Assembly: GCA_008638375.1 (NCBI GenBank)
Contig: CM018033.1
Coordinates: forward strand, 18,015,294-18,079,293
Length of the DNA stretch: 64,000 nucleotides
From: Nyssa sinensis
Taxonomy: Eukaryota > Streptophyta > Magnoliopsida > Cornales > Nyssaceae
Direction: 5' to 3'
The first letter of the stretch is position 1. Each line of letters opens with the position of its first letter. Shown here piece after piece: positions 12,901-24,900 of this stretch. The notes below the pieces were generated by a model. It saw only the letters and a list, made by a program, of their open reading frames with translations. It was not told where the DNA came from and searched no databases. Position numbers and translations under genes: made by a program.

Positions 12901-15900
12901 AACCAAGCAATGGCTACCGCATTGTAGATGACCTTTTCTCTATAGGATTATATATTTCCACAGGTGTGTATATGAATTAAATTTTTAATAGTGAAAGTTA
13001 GAAGATTATCATGTGAGGCTTCTAAGAAGCTCAAGAACCATAGAAGCTCTTTTCCTTAAGAGTTGAAAATGAGAGATTATCTCCATCTCATTCATCCATC
13101 AACGTGTAAAGTTAGTTAAGCTTTTCCATAATATCCTTCATCCTTAGATAACTATTCAAGAACAGATGTCTTCAAAGTAAAATTTGCTACATCTTTAGAT
13201 AACTATTCAAGAATGGATGTCCATTTAGTAAAATATTGGAATTGGTACAGGATTTGATAATTCCACTTTCACTTTATAATCTAATCATGCCATTGAACAT
13301 GTATAGACTTTGGATCTATTGTGTTACCCATGGAAAAACACATTAAAGATCATTCTCCTTAGTTAAATGAGGATGATAAGCATAAAAATAGACAAGATAC
13401 TCTTAGAAGTTGATAAACTTGAATGAGACACACACACACAAGAGTAATGGTAAAGATCACCTAATTTTTTTCACCATTTAATATCACCCTCACAAGGCAA
13501 GTTACAATGATCCTAAATTTTCTCCTTAGTTCTCTTCAAAACAAAAAATGGATCACAATCATCCAGGGGTGGATTAATAGAGGGGGCACCCACCCCCACT
13601 GAAATTTAAGAAAGAATTGAGGTCACTATAAATATTTTACTAGTTTTAGAAATTTTCAAATTTGCCCTCACTAAATTTGTTTTACAAATTTTCTGATTGA
13701 TCACAATGGGGATAGACGTTGGATATCCTATATAGCCATTGTTAACTTTTTTTGTCTTTGCTTAATTTATAATAAATTGATTTAAGATTGCACTAGAAAA
13801 CTATATCCTACTATTAATTTGGTGGTGAGCTTGTCAAAGAAAGGTTATAGATATGGAGTTTCAACAAGTAGAATAAAGATTGTAGTGTTTATAAATGAAA
13901 AGGAGTTAGAATTGCTTTATTTCAAAAGTAATAGATTGTAAGAAATTTTAAAAAGATAAGGGCTAACTCTCTACATTGGGTTGCTCAATCAATATGAAAT
14001 CCTTGTGTAAGATTGATCTTTTAATTAGGGGAAGAACTCAGTAAACTTCATTAATTTCTTCTCAACCTTCTTTTCTTTTGATTTTTTTCAATCAAGATGA
14101 TATATGTATTGATTATCTTGTGTTTAGACAAAATGTGAAGAATGATTAAGTCTGCTATTGAATTTTGTGAGCTCTAGAAATCATGTTCTTCCAAATCAAA
14201 TTGAAGATGAGGGAAATAAAAAAAGGACCAAGCAAAACATTTCTACAATTTCCATATTAGTGAAACTATAACAGTATATTCAACTATAATTTCACCAATA
14301 TGGAAGATGTACAAATTTCCTTATAAATCATTTTCATTAATTTCCTCTCATTTCACTTACATTATAAGCACTCAACTCAACAAAGCCTTATCCCAACTAT
14401 TTGGGGTTGGCTATACGAATCATGTATCGCCATTCTACTATATTTAAGACCATTTCCTCACTTACATTATAACTATTGGTTGAAATTTTCTATACATTCA
14501 TGTTGTATTATTTCTATTGTATATTATGATCTTAAATCATCATCTTTACGCTATATTTGGGCAAGCGAGTTGGGGAGGGATTTGAAGCTTAAAAGGGAAT
14601 TGTGAATCCTTAGATTTAAATATTTGGAAAAAGATTTTTTGTATAAGCATTAGGATATAGGAATTAATATTTTTGTGCAAGCAATGTCAAAATCATGTGC
14701 AAAGGTTTTTCACATAAGTAATAGTAGAAAATATACGGGGGATCCCCCCCCCCCCCGGGCCGGGCCCGGGGGGGGTGTGCTTTCGTGTACGACATGTGTA
14801 AAGGTTGCAAATATATAACCAATTAAACAAATGGGGTCAGCTATATGAATCTTGTCTTGTTAATCTCAGGATTCATGCTAATAAGAGATCTAACAAACTT
14901 TCACGTTGGCTTTCAGCTACCTAACACAACCCCCTCCATTTTTGGAGCTTAGGACTGACTATGTAATGATATGATACTAAGCATGACACAAACGAAGTTG
15001 AAGGGAAGTTGAAGGTTGCAAGTATATACTTTTTATAAATGTTATGATGAAACTTTCAAAAAATTTGTCCTTTTTAGTTAATGGAACATGGTAGCAGTTA
15101 ACTTTTATGGAATCAAATTTGATTTTATTAGTGAGTTTCAGGTTGCCCCAGTGGGACAAAATCCTGCCCCCCACCCCTTCAATCATCCATGTGAATGGTG
15201 ATACAAAAATTCAGTGATACATAACGTTTTTTGATTTACAAGTACAACTTTTGAGTGTTAAGAAGATATTTAGTCTGTTTTCTACCTCCTTAACTGTATG
15301 TCATTGACTCTCTCCTTTCTGAATTGTCAATTTCCACAATTTTGTTGTTTCTACAGGCCATATTTGATCTACTTCATATTTTTGTATGCAGATATTTATT
15401 TTGCAGACTTTGGAATCTAAATTGATTAATTCAATTTCCTCTCTTTCTGCCAGCCATCTCTTCTTTTTCCTTTACTTTTGTCTTACCTTCGTCTTTAATG
15501 AAAAAGTATATTTCTCCAAGCAGAAAAGTGGAATAACACTCACCTCAAATTGGTGTGAGAATTGAAGTGCTAAACCTGAATTCTAAGAATGGGGTCTTGA
15601 AGCCAACTGTTCCTTAACACAATCCTCTCTCTGGCGTGTAACGAAGTCTTGTCAATGAGGTAAAGTATGCTCAACGCATGTCAGACATGCACTGTAAGTG
15701 TCCTGACATATACATATTTGTCCATTTAGCCCCAAACTGGACAAACTCTGGGCAGGTAAAGGACACAGGCAGTCAAAACCCTGATTCAAGTAGAGGAGCT
15801 AGGAAGCTAAATTTCCTAGTGATGAACAAGGAGGATCTAAAATCAAGAAAATAAATGCATAAAGAAGTGCAAAATGGGTGTTCTTGGCCCAGCTCATCAA

Positions 15901-18900
15901 TGTCTTCTTCTTTTTCTTGTTTTAAACCCCCGCCCCCTTCCAAAAAAAAATTAGAAAAAAAATCCCAGCTCATCTTTTTTCTTATTTTTTGGAGGGGGGG
16001 GGGGGGAGGGGATAACACTATTAGAACAAAATGAATGAGTAACAAATAGATGAGAAAGTAGCGAAGACTGAGAAGACAAAACTAACACAAGAATTTAGGG
16101 TAGTGCAAATACCCGACCTAAAACAATGTTAAACAAATTAAAGCACAACAAATAGTGGGGAGGAAAAAGAGAGGAACAAGAAAAAAGAAGTATCAGGTGA
16201 TAATCATGATATGTTGTTTGGCTATTATGGCCAAAATCCACAAATAAAGCCGCTACACCTCTTCTATAAACTTGATTATTTTGAATCATAATAAGGAATT
16301 GACAAACATAAGAAGAACAACCAAGAGATAGGAAAAGGAAAAAAAAGGACCAGGCCAGAAAGGAACTGGCACGGCTGTGTGATACCCTAATGGGGGGTGT
16401 TACGGAATATACATAGAATTATTCTAGAATATACATGCTGTAGGGTTGACTGTATAGGCTCAATCATAGGGATTCTAATTAGTCTACTTTCCTAGTTTAG
16501 TCTCTTAATTTGTGTATAAATACACTTATATATTTTGAATGGAATAACACAGAGAATTATTATTTGCTTTCTTGGTTTCATGGTATCAGAGCCTTTCTGA
16601 AAGATTAGAATTTTTTCCTTCTTTTCTTTCCTCTTTTTTTCTTTCCTCTTCTCTTTCATTTCCGATTGTTCTGCCCACAGTGAGCAGAGTTGGGAAATTC
16701 CTTGAGTCACCCTGTTCGAGTGACCCTTGATTCTCACCGCCACTCAGGATCAATAGCCCACCTGCCGATCGGCCTGTCCCTAAGATCCGGTCACCAGAAA
16801 CCCAGCGCGTGAGCCTCACGCGCCACCAGAAGATTCTGCCGTCGTCAGCTACTTCACGCGCCGGCGCGTGGAGGCGCGTGTGACTGCGCCTCGATTTCCG
16901 ACCACCCTTCCTGGAGTCGTCTCTCTCTTTCCGGCACTCCTATGTAGTTGGTTGCTTGGTAGCAATTCGTTTGGGCACTCTGGTTTCCTTGTTTGCTTCA
17001 CGGTTGTTCGTGAATTCCTTTTCTGTGTAATCCTTTGGGTGGTCTCTGCATTTCTTCTGTGCTTTATCTCTATGGCTGATGAACAGAAGAGTTTGGTTGT
17101 AACAGATGTTATTCCTATGATGTCCAGAATCACAGAACACAAGTTAACTGGTTCCAATTATTTCGATTGGTGTAAGACTGTCAGGATTTATCTACGGAGC
17201 ATTTCTAAGGACAATCATCTCACGGCTGATCCCCCCACGGATAATACTCGCCAGGAGTGGTTGAGAGATGATGCTCGCTTGTTCTTGCAAATCAGAAACT
17301 CTATTGACACTGAGGTTGTTAGTCTGATTAATCACTGTGAGTATGTTAAAGAATTGATGGAATATTTAGAATTTTTGTATTCTGGAAAGGGCAATCTTTC
17401 ACGTATCTATGAGGTTTGTAAGGGCTTTTACCGGGCTGAACAACAAGATCACTCTCTTCAGGCCTATTTTATGAATTTCAAACGAACCTATGAAGAATTA
17501 AATGTCTTGTTACCTTTCAGTACTGATGTCAAAGTCCAGCAAGCTCAACAGGAGCAAATGGCAGTAATGAGTTTCTTGGCTGGCCTTAATTCTCAGTTTG
17601 AGATTGCTAAATCTCAGATTCTCTCTAGTGCTGAGATTTCCTCTCTCCATGAGGTCTTTACTAGGGTACTTCGCACAGCTACTAGTACATCTGTTGCTCC
17701 CTCGGTTCATGCTTCTAGTGCTCTTGTCAGTCATCATGGTGGATCTGACACTAGACGGTCTTATCCTAAGAACAGAGGCGGCAGTACAGGTAGTCAGGAT
17801 GCAGGGGGAGTTGTCTGTTATTATTGTCATGAGCCGGGCCATACCAAGCGCACGTGTAAGAAATTGCAAAATAAGTCTCAGAAGTCTCATTCAGCCCATG
17901 TTGCAGTTACTCCTACACCTAGCCCATCTGAGCCAACCATTACAGTCTCTGCAAATGCATTCGCTAAATTCACTCAGTATCAAGAAGCATTGCAGCATTC
18001 ATCTCCACCTGTCACTGCCATTGCCGAGTTAGGTAAACCAAATACGTGTCTTCTTTCCTCTTCCTCACAATGGGTCATTGATTCTGGTGCTACAAATCAT
18101 ATGACAGGTAATTCTAGTCTTTTCTCCTCTTTTCAGTCCCACACATCTCCTTCTAATGTTACTTTAGCAGATGGTTCCACTTCTTCTGTGCTTGGGTCTG
18201 GTACTGTTAATCCAACTCCATTGATTTCAATGTCTTCTGTCTTGAGTTTACCACGATTTTGTTTTAATTTAATGTCTGTTAGTAAACTTACTCGTACCCT
18301 AAATTGTTGCATCTCATTTTTTCCTGATCATTGTCTTTTTCAAGATCTTATGACGAAGAAGATTATTGGTAAAGGATATAAATCCGGTGGTCTCTACCTT
18401 TTGGATACCCAGGTGCCCAGGCCCATTGCATGTTCCAGTGTCGTAACTCCCTTTGAAGCACATTGTCGGTTGGGACATCCTTCTTTGCCTCTGTTGAAGA
18501 AATTATGTCCTCAGTTTCATAATGTATCTTCCTTAGATTGTGAGTCGTGTCAGTTTGCAAAACATCATCGTTTGCCGTCAGTCCCTCGAGTCAATAAAAG
18601 GGCTAGTTTTCCCTTTAAGTTAGTCCATTCAGATGTTTGGGGTCCGTGTCCTGTTGTGTCCACTACTGGATTTAGATATTTTGTTACTTTTGTTGATGAT
18701 TTTTCTCGTGTCACTTGGCTTTATTTAATGAAAAATCGTTCTAAATTATTTTCCCACTTTAGTGCCTTTTGTGCTGAAATTAAAACACAGTTTAATGTTT
18801 CTGTGCATACATTACGGAGTGATAATGCCAAAGAATATTTTTCCAATTCCTTTCAGACCTATATGATTCAAAATGGCATTCTTCACCAATCCTCTTGTGT

Positions 18901-21900
18901 TGACACTCCATCTCAAAACGGTGTGGCCGAACGGAAAAATTGGCATCTTCTTGAGACAGCTAGGGCCCTCTTATTCCAAATGCATGTTCCTAAACATTTT
19001 TGAGATGATGCAGTTTCCACAGCTTGCTTCTTGATTAATCGCATGCCTTCCTCTATTCTTCATGGTGAGATCCCTTACAATGTCCTTTTTCCTACTAAAC
19101 CCTTGTTTCCTATTGCACCCCGGATATTTCGTAGTACTTGTTTCGCTTGTGATGTTCGTCCCCAGGTCACTAAATTAGATCCCAAGTCTCTAAAATGTGT
19201 TTTTCTGGGTTACTATCGTCTACAAAAGGGGTATCGGTGCTACTGTCCTAGCCTTCACAAGTATCTTGTGTCCGCTGATGTTACCTTTCTCGAACATATT
19301 CCTTTTTTCCCTGCTGCTTCTACTCCTTCGAGTCAGGGGGAGGATGATGACCTGTTGGTTTATACTATCACCTCTCCGCCTCCCACTGTAGCCCCTTCCC
19401 CTGTTACCCCACCTTCCGCACCACCATCCCCACCACCGCCTCTTCGCTATGTCTATTCCCGACGACGAGACCCATCTGCTCCATGTCCCGCACCAGTTTC
19501 TTCTTCGCCATCGGATCCTGTGGTTGGTGATCTTGATCTTCCCATTGCCCTTCGCAAAGGTACGCGTCAGTGCACTTATCCTATTTCATCGTTTGTTTCT
19601 TATGCTCACTTGTCTTCTTCTTCGTGTTCTTTTGTTGCTTCCCTGGATTTTGTGTTTCTTCCTAAAACTGTCCATGATGCCTTGTCCCATCCTGGATGGC
19701 GTGATGCTATGATCGAAGAGATGAATGCTTTAGATGCTAATGATACTTGGGATTTAGTGCCTTTACCTACAGGAAAGAAAGCTATTGGCTCTAAATGGGT
19801 GTTTGCTGTCAAATTCAATTCCGATGGTTCCGTGGCTCGCCTTAAAGCCCGTCTTGTGGCTAAAGGCTATGCTCAGACTTATGGTGTGGATTATTCTGAT
19901 ACTTTCTCCCCCGTTGCTAAGTTGACCTCGGTTTGTTTATTTATTTCTCTGGCAGCTACTAATGATTGACCTTTACATCAGTTAGACATCAAAAATGCGT
20001 TCTTACATGGTGATCTCCAGGAGGAAGTGTATATGGAGCAACCACCTGGATTTGTTGCTCAGGGGGAGTGTGGGCGAGTTTGTCATCTTCGTAAGTCATT
20101 ATATGGTTTGAAACAGAGTCCTCGTGCTTGGTTTGGAAAATTTAGTCAGGCAGTGGAGAAGTTTGGAATGAATAAGAGTAAGTCTGACCACTCAGTTTTC
20201 TATAAGCATTCTACATCTGGCCTCATTCTCCTTGTTGTGTATGTGGATGATATTGTCATTACTGGAAGTGATACTGTGAGAATTTCATCTTTGAAGTCCT
20301 TTCTTCATAGGCAGTTTCACACGAAAGATTTAGGGGTGTTGAAGTATTTCTTGGGAATTGAGGTGACGAGAAGCAAGAAAGGCATTGTCCTATCCTAGAG
20401 GAAATATGTGCTTGACCTATTAACTGAGACTGGAAAGTTGGGGGCTAAGCCGTGCAGCGCTCCAATGCTTCCTAACCTACAACTCACGAAAGATGGAGAC
20501 TTATTTGAAGATCTTGAAAAATACAGGAGACTGGTTGTAAAGTTGAACTATCTTACAGTGACACGTCTTGATATTGCATATTCTGTTAGTATTGTCAGTC
20601 AATTCATGTCCTCCCCAACAGTTCACCATTGGGCAGCGTTAGAACAGATCTTGTGTTACTTAAAGGGAGCTCCTGGACGAGGGTTACTGTACAAGAATCA
20701 TGGACATACTCACATCGAATGTTTTTCAGATGCAGATTGGGCAGGTTCCAAGATTGACCGCAAATCCACTACCGGATACTGTGTTTTTGTTGGAGGAAAT
20801 TTGATTTCATGGAAGAGTAAGAAACAAAATGTTGTGTCCTGATCCAGTGCAGAATCAGAATATAGAGCTATGGCACAATCTGTATGTGAGATAATGTGGA
20901 TATATCAACTCTTGATTGAGGTTGGTCTTAAAGCTTCAATACCAGCAAAATTGTGGTGTGATAACCAAGCGGCTCTCCATATTGCTTCCAATCCTGTGTT
21001 TCATGAACGGACTAAGCATATTGAGATTGACTGTCATTTTGTTCATGAAAAGTTGCAGCAAAATTTGATCTCTACCGGATACGTGAAAGCTGGAGAACAG
21101 TTAGGAGATATCTTCACAAAGGCTCTCAATGGGGCTCGAGTCGATTATATTTGCAACAAGCTGGGCCTGATTAATATCTATGCTCCAGCTTGAGGGGGAG
21201 TATTACAGGATATACATAGGATTATTCTAGAATATACATGCTGTACGGTTGACTGTATAGGCTCAATCATAGGGATTCTAATTAGTCTACTTTCCTAGTT
21301 TAGTCTCTCAATTTGTGTATAAATACACTTGTATATTTTGAATGGAATAACACAGAGAATTATTGTTTGCTTTCTTGGTTTCAGGGGGGACTACAGTAGC
21401 AGAAGAAGTAAGTTCTTGAGGACTTTCCATGGCAAGGGGAAAATCATTACAGTATGGAGGCGATTGAATACGGCAAGGGAGTACATTAAGGTGGAGGAAC
21501 TGTTCAAGGAGGGGCGGCAAAGTATTTTTATTCTGGAGGTGGATCATGGGGGAGGGTGGCAGTTGGCTGCATGGTCCTTCCAGAGGATAGGAAAGCTAGA
21601 AGGGAGCTTTGGGGAAGGGATGGCCAGTTATTCAAGGAAGTGGCTACAATACAAGGGTGGCAGGAAAACCCACCTGAGATGTCAAATGGAGTGGCGGGAG
21701 CGTGGCAGGATATTGGTGAATGTGGAATCCTGCAGGAAAGACTTCTACAAATGGAGAGGTGCTTGGTGGGGAGAGTGGGTAACATGAATGCAGTGGTGTC
21801 AGAGAGATCCAAGATTCTACAATAGGTGGAGTGTACGTGGGCAGTTTCTGTAGTTTGAGTTTTAGATATGCATGGAGCATTATTTCTATTGCAGTTCTCA

Positions 21901-24900
21901 TCCAAGCAATAACCGGTGAGAGTGCTTAATGCAAAAGATTGGACATCTGAGGGCAAGCCAATTTTCTTGGATTGGGGGATTGTAGCGGGATGTTGCCATT
22001 AGTCAGAGAAGGAACCAAAAGAATTATGGGTCCATTTTTCATGGGAATTCCTGCCTTCTTGTGGTGTCTGGAAGTTTTCAGAAGGTTAGGGAACCTCTGT
22101 GGGGGCTTTGTCAATGAACAGACAGCGACAAGAGCTCACTTGCAGTGGGCAAGGGTGTTCGTGCGAGCGTTGGGGAGACCAGTTTCATCCACAGCGAAGG
22201 TCAATGTTGGGTCGTGGAAACTTGAAATTCCAATTTGAGCAAAGATAGGCCCTTGATTCTCGCCAATAGAAGAGGAATGGCCAGAAAATAGTGATAGGAG
22301 GAGGCTGGCTGAATAAAGGACATGGATGGAGTGGGGTCCATGGTTATCAGGAACATATTTGTTACGAGCGACTGCCCGAGTGCCTGGGCACCCGACTACA
22401 GGAAGACCACTTAGGCGATGACCGCTTGAACCTAAATAACTGTTTAGTTGCCCGAGCAACTGGGTAGGGCGCCCAACTTGCCCAGGCAGTAGACATTTGT
22501 AATTAACTAATTTTATATTTTAATACATAATTAAATTTTTACTTTATTATTATATTTGTTTTGTTAAGGGTTGAATATATTCTCGAATCCATGAGTAATA
22601 ATTTGTTATTAGGCAAATTCCTTATTTCAATACATAATTAACTTTCTATTTCATTATTATATTTTTTTGTTTTATTTGTAAATAAATGAGGTGAGATTAA
22701 TAGAGAGATTGAAAAAAATTTTAAACATTGATTATTTTGTATCCAAAGTTCTTATATATATAGCTACCTCTTATTTTATTTACATGCAATATATAAAATC
22801 AAATCTCTCTAAAACATTTTGTTAATATTATCTAATCTCCTAATTATTTATTTCATGTTGTCAAAATAAAACAAATTACATTTATGATCCTTTAATAGTC
22901 ATTAATTGCTTTGAATTTTGTCAAGTTTGTTCAATATTTCCTTTTGAATTATCATCAAATTTTGTTATTTGAATAGGTTAACTTCTATTCAAGTGTTTTC
23001 TACTGTATTGTCCATTCTATTTGATTTGTTTACATATGTTACATATTTCTAAAATTAAAACTGTATGTTTGTTTGTTTGTTGGCACAAAATAACATAGTA
23101 ATACATTGTTGTTATTGTGTTTTTTTTTTTTTTCAAATTTTTATATAGGAATAATAATTTTATTTCATTGATTTAATTTTTTATTAATAAAATAGACTGT
23201 GTGAAATTATGAATTAAAATAATGACTAGATCACTTTTATTATTTTATATCATATTTTTTGGCTGGGTGATCTCTTGGGCAGCAAGCTAGGTCCATCGCC
23301 TCGGGTTGCTTGGGCAATTTGACAACTATGATCTGGAAATCCTCCTAGTGGCGAGAGGAGAACGCAGGCCTTATCAAATAAGATTGCCTATTTGAAATTT
23401 AAAAATAGGGAGTCGGTTCATACGATGCGAGATGGGCTTCGTCAAATGGGCTAGAGGAAAGGGAACAGACGGCCCACTACACTAACTAACAGGTCCAATG
23501 GCTTTTAGTTGAATGGGAGAGGATAGAATAAAAGGAGAGGTGGGTTGGGACAAGCCCAAGCATCTCGCTAGGCCTTATGTTAATAAATGGAGGCCCCATT
23601 CGAATAGATTTTTTTTAATAGGTAAATCATACACACACACTTTGCCCCTGATGGGGACTTGAACCCTCAATCTCTCATACAAGGAGCTGGAGGAGGTACT
23701 AGCCAAGCTGGAGCTGGGACAAGCCCTAGCATCTCGCCAGGCCTTATGTTAATAAATGGAGGCCCCGTTCGATTAGATTTTTTTTAATATGTAAATCGCA
23801 CACACTTTGCCCCTAATGTGACTTGAACGCTCAACCTCCCATATGAGGAGGTGGAGGAGGTACTAGCCAAGCTAGAGCTTGTTGGTATTCAAATGGAAGG
23901 TTATTAGGATCCAATTTTTTCAACCCAATTAAGGGTTTTGATGAAGTTGGGCCGAGCAGTGAAGTGGGCCACCAATTTTGGAAGACTGGGTCGTAACAGG
24001 TGTCTTCCAGAATTAAATAGACCTTATGAAATCATGGGAAAATTGGGCCACAAATTATTGGGTTGTCCAAGAAGGGTAATGGTCCTTCAGTTAGAGCCCA
24101 ATAGGTAACCTATCAACATGCATCAATCAGGAATACCAAGCCTCAACCCAGAGGAAGGCAAAGATGTCGTTAAAGATGGTGATTTCTGTATGTTTGTCAA
24201 CAATTGGGGTAGCAGGGGATTACAAAGGAGGGAATCGAGTGTTGTGGCTGAGCCAAGGCTTCAACACTGGTAGTTATAGAGAGTTACATTGTCTGAGGTG
24301 GTTTTAGAGGAAAGCGCAAAGGACATCATCACAAAAGCTAGTGTTGAGTCGTATTGGGATACGGTTATGGCAGGTGGAGAAGCATTTGGGATAGCGCCTC
24401 AAATTAGAAGATGGAGGGATGCCGTAAGCGAGGAAGGCAGAGCTACAGACGAAAGCTTCTTGGAGTGGGAAGAGAAGCCACCGATATGTACCCCTTTAGA
24501 CACTATGCCCTCCTCCAAGAAAGACAAATAATCCCAAACCCTTGCATCCGAATTTGAAGCAAGATGGAAGAGTCTAGGAAAATTTTCCTCTGAGGCAATA
24601 TCCCCACACCAAATATCATCCCAAAATCGAACCGGTTCCCACTTCCAATAACAAAACCAATCTATTGAGCATTTCCTCTTTTCCCCTCCTAATGGATTTC
24701 CATAGACTCACTCTAAACGTCTCCTCTACTTCATTCAACATCCACCCATACATCTTGATTTTCGCCCCAATATTTAGGCAATATGACTTTTCTCCGCATT
24801 GCTCCCTCCTCCACAGTGAATCTCCACAACCACTTGCCCATTAAAGCTTTATTGAACACTCTTAAGCATGTTAATCCTCAGACCCGACACCACCTCAAAA

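Larger units (their letters stand above)
16398..21383 (+). mobile_element. Ty1/copia retrotransposon, nearly complete, TSD GGGGG
   Basis: This 4986-bp element has 183-bp LTRs at 16398-16580 and 21201-21383 that differ at 8 positions (about 4%) with no indel. A primer-binding site follows the 5' LTR and a polypurine tract precedes the 3' LTR. Flanking G runs give the TSD (GGGGG at 16393-16397 and 21384-21388, each in a run of six). One gag-pol frame spans 17072-21193, interrupted only by four point stops. It is inserted into a LINE ORF1 fragment inside SPP intron 6, opposite to SPP, and is the younger of the two copia elements. Confidence 0.95.
21384..24531 (+). pseudogene. LINE (L1-type) ORF1 fragment with DUF4283-like domain, interrupted
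   Basis: Translated pieces resemble ORF1 proteins of plant L1-type LINEs. One is [20 protein letters not shown] with a following [15 protein letters not shown] stretch near 21400-21580. Another is ERCLVGR near 21760. A third is [13 protein letters not shown]...LQWARVFV near 22070-22160, the end of the DUF4283 nucleic-acid-binding domain. The frame is broken repeatedly. An AT-rich block of about 1 kb (22340-23330) and a duplicated SINE-like unit (23547-23884) separate the N-terminal part from a tail that ends with an 80-codon open frame at 24289-24531. Copia element 2 is inserted into this LINE sequence. Confidence 0.6.

Noticed and set aside
16849..17157. Minus-strand frames opposite the start of copia element 2
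   Set aside because: They are antisense shadows of the gag-pol frame with no family similarity.
19606..19818. A 70-codon antisense frame within the copia RT region
   Set aside because: It is a shadow of the gag-pol frame on the other strand.
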